NCBI GenBank assembly: GCA_023052935.1
Contig: CM041292.1
Span: 95,587,169-95,651,168 of the forward strand
Reading direction: 5' to 3'
DNA from: Piezodorus guildinii
Taxonomy: Eukaryota > Arthropoda > Insecta > Hemiptera > Pentatomidae
Length of the DNA stretch: 64,000 bases
Shown here: positions 41,558-52,289 of the stretch, piece after piece
Numbering within the stretch: position 1 is the first letter of the stretch
How the letters are laid out: each line of letters begins with the position of its first letter
Notes under the pieces: generated by a model
Databases searched by the model: none
Told to the model about the DNA's origin: nothing
The model's input: the letters and a program-made list of their open reading frames with translations, nothing else
Made by a program: the position numbers and the translations under genes

Positions 41558-44236
41558 ATGACCTCACCTAACTCCTTATCTATTCTCCTATGGAATGCGA
41601 ATGGTGTTAGAACTCACACTGACGAACTTACAGCCTTACTCCAAGACAAAAAAGTTGACGTTGCACTCATTACTGAAACTAGATTAACCACTAAACAGTA
41701 CTTCAAAATACCTGAATACACAACATACCGGACAGACCATCCAGACGGCAAAGCCCATGCCGGTACTGCTGTCATTGTCAACCGATCCCTCTCCCATCAC
41801 TTACACCCACTTCCCGCCCACGATTTCCTACAAGCCACCTCTATTATAATCAAGACCTTTTCCTTTCCGCTAGTCATCGCATCAGCATACTGCCCTCCTA
41901 AAAATTCTATTTCTATTACCCAATTTGGTTCCTTCCTCAACTCATTGGGGAATCACTTTATTCTGGGTGCAGACTTGAACGCGAAGCACCAACAATGGGG
42001 TTGCAGAACCACAAATACTCGTGGACGGACATTGCAGTCTGCACTCAACTCCAGACGCCTTAATCTCCTACCTCCCGATTCCCCTACCTACTGGCCAACA
42101 GATCCTAACCGTAATCCAGACATCCTCGACTTCTTCATCCACAGCGGATTAGGCTCCCTGAACTATTCCGTAACTCGCCTTGATAAACTATCCTCTGATC
42201 ATAGTCCATTAATCCTAAATGTATCCATGACTCCTATTCCGAAACCTTTCCCACCGTCATTCATCAGAGGCCCCATCAACTGGAACCTCTTCCGCGAAAT
42301 CCTCACCAATGATATCGACCTCAGAGTAACTCTCAAAACCCCTTCTGACCTTGATGATGCCGTATATTCCTTTACAACCTTGATTCAACAAGCTGCCTGG
42401 ACTGCCTCCTTTCCTAAACAATCCCAAATTATTCCTTACAAATGCCATTTACCACAACACCTGACGGACCTCATCAACACCAAGCGCCGAGCCAGAACAT
42501 TATGGCAACGCACCCGCCACCCAGAAGATCGCCGCTCTTATAACTTTTATTGTAGAAAATTAAAGCGGGAGTTGGCGACCTTTCGTTCCCAATCCTACAA
42601 TTCCTACCTCTCCTCTCTCTCGACTCGTGACAATTCTCTGTGGAATGTCACGAAGAGAATCCTGAATACTCACACAATTTCCCATCCTCTCCTGCGCGGT
42701 GATAGTTCCTGGGCTGCTTCTGACAAGGATAAGGCCCAGGAATTTGCACAGCACCTTTCCAAAGTTTTCACTCCTCATCCTGAGTTGAATCCAAACCATA
42801 CTTCAACAGTTGAACAGTTCCTTACTTCGCCAATACCACTCTCCTTACCTCCTAAAGCAGTTAATCCCTCTGAGGTCAAATATCTTCTTAAAAAGCTTCC
42901 TCTCCGTAAATCCCCTGGATATGATCTTCTCACGCCTCAGATCTTAAGACAACTTCCACAGAAAGCCATTACATTCCTTACATATCTTTATAACAGTATC
43001 CTACGCACTACCTATTTTCCTCTCTTATGGAAACATTCAACTATCATCCTTTTCCTGAAACCAGGCAAACCTTCCAACAGCACGTCATCTTACAGACCTA
43101 TTAGCCTACTTCCGATCCTCTCAAAAATTTTCGAAAAGCTCCTACTAAAACGAATCCTAGATAAATTTAAAAATTTTCCTTCGCATCAGTTTGGATTTCG
43201 TTCTCAACATTCCACAGTTCAGCAAGGACTCCGAGTTGTGGATCACATTTCCTCTGCCCTTGAGTGCAAGGAGTATTGTTCGGGTGCCTTTCTGGACATA
43301 GCTCAAGCTTTTGACCGGGTGTGGCACCCGGGATTGCTCTTTAAGCTCAAAACCCATTTACCTCAATCCTTATACCTAATCCTCCGATCCTATTTATCAA
43401 ACCGCTCCTTCCGAGTTCGCTGTGGTTCCGAATTTTCCAAACATTATACTGTTGAGGCCGGTGTTCCTCAAGGCAGCGTCTTAGGACCCCTCCTCTACAT
43501 CCTCTACACCGCCGATATCCCTACCGATCCCGATACCTTTCTGGCAACATTTGCTGACGACACAGCCATTTTATCATCCAATTCCGATCCTGAAGTAGCA
43601 TCTCTAAATCTCCAAAGGCACCTTTCCCTTGTCGAAGACTGGTGTAAGGCTTGGCGAATTAAGGTAAACGAAATCAAATGTACACACGTCACCTTCACCC
43701 TTCGACGTAAGTCCTGTCCAACAGTTAAATTCAATTCCATACCGCTTCCTTCCTCAGACACAGTCCGGTACCTTGGCTTTTTACTAGACAAAAGACTGAC
43801 GTGGAACCCACATACGAGACTTAAAAGGATAGAACTCAACCGCAGATTCGGCCGGTTATACAAATTACTAAACAGAAAATCTCATCTTACAGTCGACAAC
43901 AAATTACTAATATATAAGACAGTACTGAAACCTATATGGACCTACGGACTTGAACTATGGGGAACAACTAAACATTCTAACATTAAACGTATCCAATCCT
44001 TCCAATCCAAAGTCCTCCGAACAATAGTTAATGCTCCTTATTACGTTACCAACTGTACCCTACACCATGACCTTAATATTCCATTTATTTTAGACCTAGT
44101 ACCATCCAAATTCTCCAAATTCCATCAGAACCTTCTTCATCATCCTAATCCTCTTGCTCAATCGCTTTCCAGCTTCACCCATCCCTACAATCCTCCTCGA
44201 AGATTGAAACGGCAGTGGCCCCGTGTGGTTTTGTAA
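41558..44236 (+). CDS. Jockey ORF2: AP-endonuclease plus reverse transcriptase, intact
   Basis: 892 codons without a break. The N-terminal AP-endonuclease nicks target DNA: Asn13 in LLWNANGV, Glu40 in ITETRL, Asp139 and Asn141 in GADLNAKH, PDILDFF, and SDH at 213-215. The reverse transcriptase copies element RNA at the nick: TSSYRPISLLPILSKIFEKL, FGFRSQHSTVQQ, first catalytic Asp580 in FLDIAQAFDRVWHPG, GVPQGSVLGPLLYILYTADI, and FADD at 665-668 with the Asp pair at 667-668. A C-terminal region ends RRLKRQWPRVVL. There is no RNase H domain, as usual for the Jockey clade. ATG 41558 follows the ORF1 stop without spacing (TAAATG), which suggests translation by re-initiation. All catalytic residues are present, so the protein could be active. 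Confidence 0.95.
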   Translation: MTSPNSLSILLWNANGVRTHTDELTALLQDKKVDVALITETRLTTKQYFKIPEYTTYRTDHPDGKAHAGTAVIVNRSLSHHLHPLPAHDFLQATSIIIKTFSFPLVIASAYCPPKNSISITQFGSFLNSLGNHFILGADLNAKHQQWGCRTTNTRGRTLQSALNSRRLNLLPPDSPTYWPTDPNRNPDILDFFIHSGLGSLNYSVTRLDKLSSDHSPLILNVSMTPIPKPFPPSFIRGPINWNLFREILTNDIDLRVTLKTPSDLDDAVYSFTTLIQQAAWTASFPKQSQIIPYKCHLPQHLTDLINTKRRARTLWQRTRHPEDRRSYNFYCRKLKRELATFRSQSYNSYLSSLSTRDNSLWNVTKRILNTHTISHPLLRGDSSWAASDKDKAQEFAQHLSKVFTPHPELNPNHTSTVEQFLTSPIPLSLPPKAVNPSEVKYLLKKLPLRKSPGYDLLTPQILRQLPQKAITFLTYLYNSILRTTYFPLLWKHSTIILFLKPGKPSNSTSSYRPISLLPILSKIFEKLLLKRILDKFKNFPSHQFGFRSQHSTVQQGLRVVDHISSALECKEYCSGAFLDIAQAFDRVWHPGLLFKLKTHLPQSLYLILRSYLSNRSFRVRCGSEFSKHYTVEAGVPQGSVLGPLLYILYTADIPTDPDTFLATFADDTAILSSNSDPEVASLNLQRHLSLVEDWCKAWRIKVNEIKCTHVTFTLRRKSCPTVKFNSIPLPSSDTVRYLGFLLDKRLTWNPHTRLKRIELNRRFGRLYKLLNRKSHLTVDNKLLIYKTVLKPIWTYGLELWGTTKHSNIKRIQSFQSKVLRTIVNAPYYVTNCTLHHDLNIPFILDLVPSKFSKFHQNLLHHPNPLAQSLSSFTHPYNPPRRLKRQWPRVVL

Positions 44237-44673
44237 ACATTTATCTGGAGTTCTGACACTGGTCAGATCCTCCACTCATGTACTGTATGTTTGTGGCTAT
44301 TCCGCTCTGGCTCGGCCTCGGCATACACCAGTGAAGCGCTGATGTGGGAGGAGCTGGGATCTCTTGGATTCCGCTTCTTCCCCCACAAGTGGGGGGAGAA
44401 GCCGAGTCTAGGGTTCCTTTGGCTGATTGTATATATTGTATATAGTTAAGTTTGCTTGTATTATTTTTATTCATTTCCCAACTTGTATTTATCTCTACTA
44501 CAAGTTGTTGTTTTGATTTGTTTCTTGTTGTTTTTCTTTTGTATATATTTGAATTTATTTATTTCCGATTTTATGTAATTTGGCTTTATCATTATTGGCT
44601 GTATATATTGTATGAATGTGTACTACATCTCTATTACTACTGTTCATTATGCAACAAATTTTAATATTTCTCA

Positions 44674-44726
<53 letters not shown>
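44237..44726 (+). other. Jockey 3' UTR and poly(A)
   Basis: A GC-richer stretch (44250-44420) with a hairpin-like TTCCGCTTCTTCCCCC/GGGGGGAGAAGC (about 44369-44402), then a T-rich stretch, AATAAA at 44673 and about 50 A. The hairpin could be the reverse transcriptase recognition structure; that is inference. Confidence 0.7.
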
Positions 44727-44731
<5 letters not shown>

Positions 44732-44742
44732 CGCTCGCTCAA
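44727..44742 (+). repeat. Target-site duplication of the Jockey element, 3' copy
   Basis: AATCACGCTCGCTCAA, one base different from the 5' copy. The satellite consensus here (CGCGCTCGCTCAA) supports an origin from the monomer. Confidence 0.9.
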
Positions 44743-45090
44743 ATATGGGTTTATTATAACTTTTTCGTATTTATTGGATACATGGGTCAGTTGCTGCGTT
44801 CCCAAAGGTTCGTTACCGATTACACTATTAATTTTAATCGCGCTCGCTCAAATATGGGTTTATTATAACTTTTTCGTATTTATTGGATACAAGGCTCAGT
44901 TGCTGCCTACCCAAAGGTTCGTTACCGATTACACTATTAATTTATTAATTTTAATTGCGCTCGCTCAAATATGGGTTTATTATAACTTTTTCGTATTTAT
45001 TAGATACAAGGCACAGTTGCTGTGTTCCCAAAGGTTCGTTACCGATTACACTATTAATTTTAATCGCGCTCGCTCAAATATGGGTTTATT
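44743..45090 (+). repeat. 109-bp satellite array, left arm part 2
   Basis: Three further units, one of them with an extra TTTATTAA, before the central spacer. Confidence 0.93.
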
Positions 45091-45345
45091 ATAATTTCGT
45101 GTTTCTTTTCTATGCTAATTTCTGTTTTTGTGTTTTGGGGGGTTTTGTTAGTGAATGTGTTAATGGTTTTTTAGTCAGTTGGTCTAATGTTTGTTTATTT
45201 CGTGTTTTTTATAACTTTTCATTAATTCGGTTACCGCTAATCGTTTTTATCAGGAAAGTAAATTATGTTTTTGGTTAATATTTGGAGTTTGATAATAATC
45301 AGCTAAACAGAACAATTGAATACGCCCATTTTTATTTGATAAACC
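45091..45345. other. Central spacer of the foldback element
   Basis: Unique T/G-rich sequence between the opposed satellite arrays. No credible ORF, and no counterpart elsewhere in the window. Confidence 0.6.
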
Positions 45346-46660
45346 GTACTTGAGTGAGCGCAATTAAAATTAATATTATAATCAGTAACGAGTCCTTGGT
45401 TACGCTGCGACTGACCCTAGTATGCAGTAAATACGAAAAAGTTATAATAAATTCATATTTGAGCGAGCGCGATTAAAATTAATAGTGTAATCGGTAACGA
45501 ACCTTTGGGAACGCAGCAACTGTGTCTTGTATCCAATAAATACGAAAAAGTTATAATAAACCTATATTTGAGCGAGCGCGATTAAAACTAATAGTGTAAT
45601 CGGTAACGAACCTTTGGGAACGCAGCAACTGAGCCTTGTATCCAATAAATACGAAAAAGTTATTATAAACCTATATTTGAGCGAGCGCGATTAAAATTAA
45701 TAGTGTAATCGGTAACGAATCTTTGGGAACGCAGCAACTGTGCCTTGTATCTAATAAATACGAAAAAGTTATAATAAACCCATATTTGAGCGAGCGCAAT
45801 TAAAATTAATAGTGTAATCGGTAACGAACCTTTGGGAACGCAGCAACTGAGCCTTGTTTCTAATAAATACGAAAAAGTTATAATAAACCCATATTTGAGC
45901 GATCGCAATTAAAATTAATAGTGTTATTGGTAACAAACCTTTGGGAACGCAGCAACTGTGCCTTGTATCTAATAAATACGAAAAAGTTATAATAAACCCA
46001 TATTTGAGCGAGCGCAATTAAAATTAATAGTGTAATCGGTAACGAACCTTTGGGAACGCAGCAACTGTGCCTTGTATCTAATAAATACGAAAAAGTTATA
46101 ATAAACCCATATTTGAGCGATCGCAATTAAAATTAATAGTGTAATCGGTAACGAACCTTTGGGAACGCAGCAACTGTGCCTTGTATCTAATAAATACGAA
46201 AAAGTTATAATAAACCCATATTTGAGCGATCGCAATTAAAATTAATAGTGTAATTGGTAACGAACCTTTGGGAACGCAGCAACTGTGCCTTGTATCTAAT
46301 AAATACGAAAAAGTTATAATAAACCCATATTTGAGCGATCGCAATTAAAATTAATAGTGTAATCGGTAACGAACCTTTGGGAACGCAGCAACTGTGCCTT
46401 GTATCTAATAAATACGAAAAAGTTATAATAAACCCATATTTGAGCGAGCGCAATTAAAATTAATGGTGTAATCGGTAACGAACCTTTGGGAACGCAGCAA
46501 CTGTGCCTTGTATCCAATAGATACGAAAAAGTTATAATAAACCCAGATTTGAGCGAGCGCGATTAAAATTAATAGTGTAATCGGTAACGAACCTTTGGGA
46601 ACGCAGCAACTGAGCCTTGTATCTAATAAATACGAAAAAGTTAAAATTAACCTCTATTAA
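45346..46660 (-). repeat. 109-bp satellite array, right arm
   Basis: About twelve units in inverted orientation; landmark GGGAACGCAGCAAC at about 45508, 45617, 45727, 45835, 45945, 46054, 46163, 46272, 46381, 46490 and 46599, plus a diverged unit near 45399. Inner units are nearly identical and units next to the spacer are most diverged. Many units contain GCGATCGC or GCGAGCGC variants. Confidence 0.95.
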
Positions 46661-46904
46661 TAATATTTTCACCCGCGATAATAAAACTTAAATAAAACGA
46701 ATCCCGTTAATCCGACTACCAGACCTTGTATTGAAAATGTCTAAAAATTAAAGTATCGGTTATACTTATTATTATAATCGTGACTAATTATATGTAAAAA
46801 GGCCCCTGAGAACATTTAACAAGCCACAAGGGTTAAAAAAATAATGTGTAATTAAAATAACCATAAAAACATTAAATAATGTTAATTTGATTTTATTATT
46901 TTAT

Positions 46905-47018
46905 TGAAAAAAGGTTGAATTTGAAATGGAAAAGGTTGAATTTGACTTGGAAAAGGTTGAATTTGACTTGGAAAAGGTTAAATTTGACTTGGAAAATGTT
47001 GAATTTGACTTGGAAATG
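46905..47018. repeat. 21-bp minisatellite, right arm
   Basis: About five units of AAGGTTGAATTTGACTTGGA, mirror of 38731-38865, ending in AAATGCTATA. Confidence 0.95.
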
Positions 47019-47104
47019 CTATATATATATATATATATATTATCTACTACGTCTTTACTCATTTCAATAGCAACTGATTTTAATTAAAAACTGCAATTTC
47101 GATA

Positions 47105-47228
47105 TTCTAAATATCGATATTTTTGTGCCGATATTATATTGAAATCGATAACATCCACGGAAATTTATATCGATATCCTATCTCCAGTGGACAGGTATAT
47201 ATAGACGCTGCGCATGCGCCAGTAGGTA
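47105..47228 (+). promoter_or_regulatory. Possible core promoter: DRE-like sites, TATA, NRF-1-like palindrome
   Basis: Three DRE-type motifs (TATCGATA at 47112 and 47168, AATCGATA at 47143) precede TATATATA at 47196-47203, then GCGCATGCGC at 47210-47219 and CCAGTAGG at about 47219-47226. DREF-bound TATCGATA sites are typical of insect promoters. The short frame from ATG 47229 is not recognisable, so the driven gene, if any, is unknown. It could also be the 5' end of another retroelement. Confidence 0.35.
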
Positions 47229-47328
47229 ATGACACCACGCTTACGAAACCAAAGCTTTTACCCATGCCAAAAATCGCATAACGCGTCTAAAGAAGTTTCC
47301 ACTTCAAAAATGCGTGTATATATATATG

Positions 47329-47355
47329 TGTGTGGGTGTGTGTGTGTGTGTGTGT

Positions 47356-47401
<46 letters not shown>
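47329..47401. repeat. (GT)n microsatellite
   Basis: Imperfect GT repeats. Confidence 0.95.
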
Positions 47402-47404
<3 letters not shown>

Positions 47405-48460
47405 TATGCACATTAAATAGCCTAATAAACGAAAAAGAACGCATATAAATTTGTTAAGAGTAGCGTTTCGAACTTGGCAGTCGTAATTCCAGAAATATAA
47501 ATTGGCAGTTGTTCGTATTTTTTTAGATATTTGATTACTTTAAAACTATATTATAATAATATAGAATATTATAAATAGGTAATGATAAACTATTTGCCAA
47601 TAGTTTGGGTGTTTTATCATCGTGTTGAGTTATTTTGTGAATCCAGGAAGGTTTATCTAGTACAATAGTTCTAGTTGAGCTTCTTTGGCGTTGTCGAAAT
47701 CACACTCGTACTATATTGCGTGGTTATTTTTATTGGCTACTCTATAATAAAATTCTTTAAATATATCTTTTTAATATAGAATTTTGTTTGGAAAATGGGT
47801 TTTGTTTTTTTCATTTTTATCTTCCGAAATCCTTCCGCCTAAGATTCTGACACGGGTGTTAGCCTTGAAGAACCATCGTACGGAACAGTGAAAGTTATAC
47901 TGCTGGTAATTAGAGTAATTGAGACGAAGATGAATTAATTTCATGCGAATGTTGATTTAAGATTTAATGGTTTGCTTGCTACGATGAGGAAGTAAGGAAA
48001 TGTCCATCCGCTGAAACAATGTCTTAATCACTGTTGGTTGTTATCATATTTTTATATTTATAGGCTTGATCACAATAATAACAAGACAAACTATGAACCT
48101 GTAGTGTAATGTTAACTTGTTTGTTTCACGTTTATTTTGTGATGTAGTATATTGGATTTTAAAATTGTTATTGAACATAATAAGAGTTATACAAAATTTA
48201 GGATTGCAGAAAAGGTCAGACCGAAATAATAAGAAGTTTAATGTTTATTTCGCTAAGAATATTATAACTGTATCAAAATTAACTTAGTATTTACTCAATC
48301 TAATTTTTTTTTAATTTAATTTTATTTCTTTGAATACATTTATTTGCAATAATAATAGTTATCATGAATTAATAACGCGCTATTTTACTTGCTTTGCTCT
48401 GTAGCCGTGTGAATTAAAATTTTATCAAGTGTATGAAGTTATAAAATAAATATATATAAT
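47402..48460. other. AT-rich intergenic sequence
   Basis: No coding signal or repeat recognised. Confidence 0.3.
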
Positions 48461-48461
48461 G

Positions 48462-48898
48462 AATTTGCTGATGATATCGCTGTCACCAGTAGTAGCTCAA
48501 ATGCCAGCCAGCAAGGCTGTTATGCATTCAGAAAAAGCCTGCCAAATCATAGTAAACGAGCTGAAAATGTTAAAAATTGATGTGAATGCAGATAAAACGA
48601 AAGGATACGTCCAACTCTATTATATGCTGCTCCGCTCTTTTCGCATATTGCTAAGTCGACTAAAAAACGTTTACAATCGTTCCAAAATCGCGTACTGCGG
48701 AAAATTGTGAAAGGAACGTCATTACAAAGATTCAAAACCTCAAGAATTCGCGAGGAATTAAGAATTGACAAACTTTCGGAATTCCTTACTGAAAGGAATA
48801 AAAAGTTCTTTGAAACGGTCAAACTTATTAACAATCCGATATATAGTAAGCTAACACCTTCTGGATTACCTCAACGATGGCAGAATATTGAGATTTAG
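48462..48898 (+). pseudogene. Jockey-clade reverse transcriptase relic (from FADD onward)
   Basis: Begins at FADDIAVTSSSS, the reverse transcriptase active-site block. After two frame breaks and an internal deletion it continues with RPTLLYAAPLFSHIAKSTKK and RLQSFQNRVLRKIVKGT, then FKTSRIREELRI and LSEFLTERNKKFF, the C-terminal thumb and tail of Jockey-clade ORF2. It ends in frame at TAG 48898. It differs from the abundant Jockey family of this window, so it comes from another lineage. Confidence 0.7.
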
Positions 48899-49124
48899 CT
48901 TTTAGGATTAGGTTAAGGTTCTACTTAAACCAAAATGTGAGCCCCATCACCTCATTATAGATTCATACAATATAATTATATATTACAGATATTATAGAGA
49001 TATATGACATCCTTAAAATGCATAAATGCAGAAAAAGAAGAAAATTAAAAAAACTAAGGTTTTAAGAAGAGCTAATAAAAGGGGCTACGAAAAAAAAAAA
49101 AAAAATAAAAAAAAAAAAATAAAT

Positions 49125-49127
<3 letters not shown>

Positions 49128-49184
<57 letters not shown>
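49128..49184. repeat. (TA)n microsatellite
   Basis: Pure TA after an A-rich tract. Confidence 0.95.
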
Positions 49185-49186
<2 letters not shown>

Positions 49187-50285
49187 GTTATGAAGTGATC
49201 ACATGAGAGAGCATTATATAAGATGTAATGAATGAAAGTATAATAAATACATTAAAATAAACAAAACGAAAAGAAATATATTTTAGCAATTCTAACAATA
49301 TTTAAGATACATATATAATTGTAATAATTCAAAAAAGTTATTTACAATACTTTTAGTGATAGGTTAATAAGAAAGATGTGAAATTATTACAAATATGATG
49401 TGGATTTTTACAGCACAATATAAGTCACCCAGAATAGTATCCAAAATATTCAGTGTATTTGAAGAATACTGCCTATGAATAAAGAACTCCCGTCTTAACA
49501 AAGAATAGTAGTTTTAAAAATGATCAGTTTTGTTCGATCGTAATTTTATTATATTTTATAGCAAAGAAAAATTATAAACAAAAATAACATTATTCAATTA
49601 AATTGTTTGGAATATAAATAATATAAAATTAATGAATATTTATTAAATAAAAATTAGTTGTGACACAGTAGAACGTGACCGTAGATGCTGCTGTTACCTT
49701 TTTTTATATATTCAATGTTCCTCAGTTGAAAGAGTCATTTCGTGAATAAATTTCGTCATGTAGGCATTTAATAATTTCTCGGTTTAAAGTCGACATAAAT
49801 ATGTCTTCATCTGAGATTTTCCAGTGCAAAACAGATATTCACATTAGTTTTGGTTATTATATTTGAAATTATTTGTGATTATAGATTGAATGCAAGCCAA
49901 ACCATTTGGGAAATTCACTTTCGATATTTCGTTTTTACTAATCCTCTATATTTCTTATTATCTTTCAGTCCATAATGGAACAAATATTTTATAAATTGTA
50001 GTTAACATGGTAACGATTTAGTGAAGATGGTATGGGTTATAATTTTTTTGTTCATTATCCTGAAGCTAAAAAGTGCTTTTCAGTAATTAAATTTAATTTA
50101 TATTCAGGGAATCAGATAATAATATAAGAAGTTCACTAATTAATTGCATTTTACTTTCACCTACCTATACATGAAATGTATAGTAAGGGAAAGTATTGCG
50201 ATTGTGAACATTTTCGAATCAGAATTTTCAACGTAAATACACGTTTTAGGATCCCCTGAGTTTAAATGACCAAGTCTGCATAAAG

Positions 50286-50287
<2 letters not shown>

Positions 50288-50348
<61 letters not shown>
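50288..50348. repeat. (GT)n microsatellite
   Basis: About 30 pure GT units. Confidence 0.95.
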
Positions 50349-50349
<1 letters not shown>

Positions 50350-51114
50350 TAACTCCAGAGTGAAAACGAAAAGTCCTATGAAACTGAAATTTCATATTTG
50401 GGACCTTTAATTTGGAGATTCGATAAAAATAACTATATCAATTATTTATATCATTGATAAAAACAGGTAAATACATCAGTTGAACAAATTCGATATTCAA
50501 TTATAAGAGAAAACTGCAAACATATTTTTTTTAATGCAATCTTCTGTTTTTGTACATAAGAACAGTAATATAAATGTATAAAATACCGTTAGAATGCTAA
50601 AAATTAAAAAAAAAATATTATGTTATATCCAAGCTTGTAAAAGTTAATAAAGAGTGATAAAAAACCGATATAAATAGCATCGTTTTAGATATAATAGAAT
50701 TTTTAATAAAATACACATTTCTATAGAAATACAATTTAATTAATTTTTTTTTAATTTAATTAACATTTTTATTTTTATCTGTATTTGAAAATTCTTTAAT
50801 CGATTTTAACAACGGAGGTTAGTGAAAGTTGTGTGTTGCCCGCACCAGATTTTTTACCTTTATGAACTTACAAGAACGTTAAATGATTGCGAAAACTTTA
50901 CCTAGTACTTAAACGGATATACAGGACCTGGATGGGAACATTTCAGAAGACTTAAATAGAGATTAACTCGGTGGAAGGTGTGGCTGCTGAATAACTTGTA
51001 CCACTACAACCCATGAAGTGTCTTGGTTTTAGTGCGCGTACACACATTCGTACTGTCTCGAGGGCAACGGCTGTGAATGGAGCAGGTTAGGCCTAGATCA
51101 CACTCAATAGCTAG

Positions 51115-51305
51115 ATTTTTTCTTAATTTTCGTGTTCCCGCTTTATAGGAGTAGGGACTGCCCTAGGATAGTCGACAAAGCTCAGGGTTACCCCACGGCT
51201 GAACTAACAGAATAAATAATTCTGCCTTGAATCCTAGATGCCTAAGTTCGAACCCAGGACCTAGAGAACAGTTGACTTGTGCTCTATCCAATAGACAAGG
51301 TCGCT
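51115..51305 (-). mobile_element. tRNA-derived SINE
   Basis: On the minus strand: tRNA-like head GTCTATTGGATAGAGCAC (A-box region) and GGTCCTGGGTTCGAACTTAG containing B-box GGTTCGAAC at the expected spacing, then a body with TTATTTATTCTGTTAG, ending AAAGCGGGAACACGAAAA. This is the best-preserved SINE here and relates to 22590-22745 and 4446-4613. Confidence 0.8.
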
Positions 51306-52090
51306 TTCTTGGTGTTGCTGCCACAGGGCTTAAAAAAATTACCTCTGTCTAGAATGGAAGGAAAGTTATGTACTTGACATGGCTAAATGCTGTATAAAAT
51401 TTGATATTTTCTGTGACAGCTTATACGGCAATATTTGCAACTTTTTAATAAACTAAAACATGTGAACGTTTTTATATTTTTTGTTTCGAATGAGTTGATA
51501 TTATCGTAAACCAATCCACAACTACAAGCTGGGATAGTATAATATATGCAATATGGCTTATATAAGAAAATAATCCGTATCCCAAGCGCCGTTCTATTTG
51601 CGAGAAGTTAGGTATAGACAGGCGTGACGATACGTCAATCACAGCGACTGGAGGCTGTTTGGATCATTAGTGACGATAAAGGATAGGAGGAAGTGGCCAG
51701 TGCTCACGAGGAAGAAATAGGTGCCACCTTCTAGGGCAGTCCTGCCACGCAATCACAACTCCGGCCAGGAGGCGTCTGCAGTAAAGCAACCTACCTCAGG
51801 CTATTCAAGGAACATTTCAGGTAGCTGGTGCTGAGTGGTAATTTTAAACCGCCTCCAACTCCTTTTTTACTTTTGCCATGTATGGAACTAAATACCTAAG
51901 CAGTAAATAACTGAATATCGGGGTAGGTGAAAACGTTTATACAGTTAAATGAGGAAAAGTAAGTATTTGTTCAATTTGCTTTTGTATTATTTTTTTTCCA
52001 GTGGCGCGACAGGCGTGTAGCCTGGGCTTGCGGTGAATCTCCTGGAGATTACAGACACATTTCATGATGCATTTTGTAGTGCAGGGTCAT
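51306..52090. other. Intergenic sequence with a GC-rich island
   Basis: 51585-51835 is GC-richer than its surroundings, with no clear ORF or repeat. The rest is AT-rich. Confidence 0.3.
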
Positions 52091-52094
52091 CACT

Positions 52095-52262
52095 CCCACA
52101 CCTAATTTTGTAAGTGGCCACCGTTTGGCTGAGGGGTCTCACATACCGGGGAGAGGCTGTGAGTGAATCCCAGTTATTTATATCCTAATAACAGTCATGC
52201 CAGGACTGGAAATCCAACTCACAACTATAGCATGATAGACTAGTACGCTAGCCACTCAGCCC
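52095..52262. mobile_element. SINE-like repeat with tRNA-like ends on both strands
   Basis: On the plus strand TGGCTGAGGGG (about 52132-52142) fits the A box and GTGAGTGAATCCC a poor B box. On the minus strand GGGGCTGAGTGGCTAGCG opens a second tRNA-like head with GAGTTGGATTTCC. Shared TTATTTATATCCTAATAAC in the middle recalls the SINE body. Confidence 0.45.
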
Positions 52263-52289
52263 CTTGTATTATTTATTTGTAGTAATTTA

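Larger units (their letters stand above)
39927..44726 (+). mobile_element. Nearly complete Jockey-clade LINE (4.8 kb)
   Basis: A whole element: 5' UTR from GTTCTGCGCATGCGCATG at 39927, gag-like ORF1 (one frameshift), intact ORF2, a 3' UTR of about 440 bp with AATAAA at 44673-44678, and a poly(A) tail of about 50 to 44726. A 16-bp target duplication with one mismatch brackets it. It interrupts one 109-bp satellite monomer, which continues on the far side. The long clean poly(A) and open ORF2 suggest a recent insertion. It belongs to the same broad group as the shorter Jockey copies, but its C-terminus differs enough to be a separate subfamily. Confidence 0.95.
38729..47021. mobile_element. Foldback element with satellite-filled inverted arms
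   Basis: The left end AGCATTTCCAAGTCAAATTC and the right end are inverted complements, both set in (TA)n. Going inward, each arm has a 21-bp minisatellite (38731-38865; 46905-47018), then about 240 bp of single-copy sequence roughly 90% alike between arms (38866-39290 without its insert; 46640-46904), then tandem 109-bp satellite units facing opposite ways (about nine left, twelve right). A spacer of about 250 bp (45091-45345) lies in the middle. No transposase is visible. The left arm carries two later insertions, a 4.8-kb Jockey and a 140-bp hammerhead-like mini-insert; without them the element is about 3.3 kb. The layout recalls Drosophila Foldback/Galileo-type elements; relationship to any named superfamily is not shown. 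Confidence 0.88.
48899..51110. other. AT-rich intergenic sequence with simple repeats
   Basis: Includes an A-rich tract at 49090-49130, (TA)n at 49128-49184 and (GT)n at 50288-50348. No coding signal. Confidence 0.4.

Noticed and set aside
39304..46517. Many overlapping 67-107 residue ORFs with CCVPKGSLPITLLILIAL
   Set aside because: They repeat with the 109-bp satellite period, which is not a multiple of three, and occur on whichever strand the unit faces. They are open by composition, not by coding.
39290..46660. Regular 109-bp repeats as a CRISPR array
   Set aside because: There are no unique spacers: the whole 109 bp is repeated, and the setting is a eukaryotic foldback element.
47229..47420. 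63-residue ORF after the candidate promoter
   Set aside because: It runs into the (GT)n tract giving Cys/Val repeats, and the N-terminal half matches nothing I recognise.
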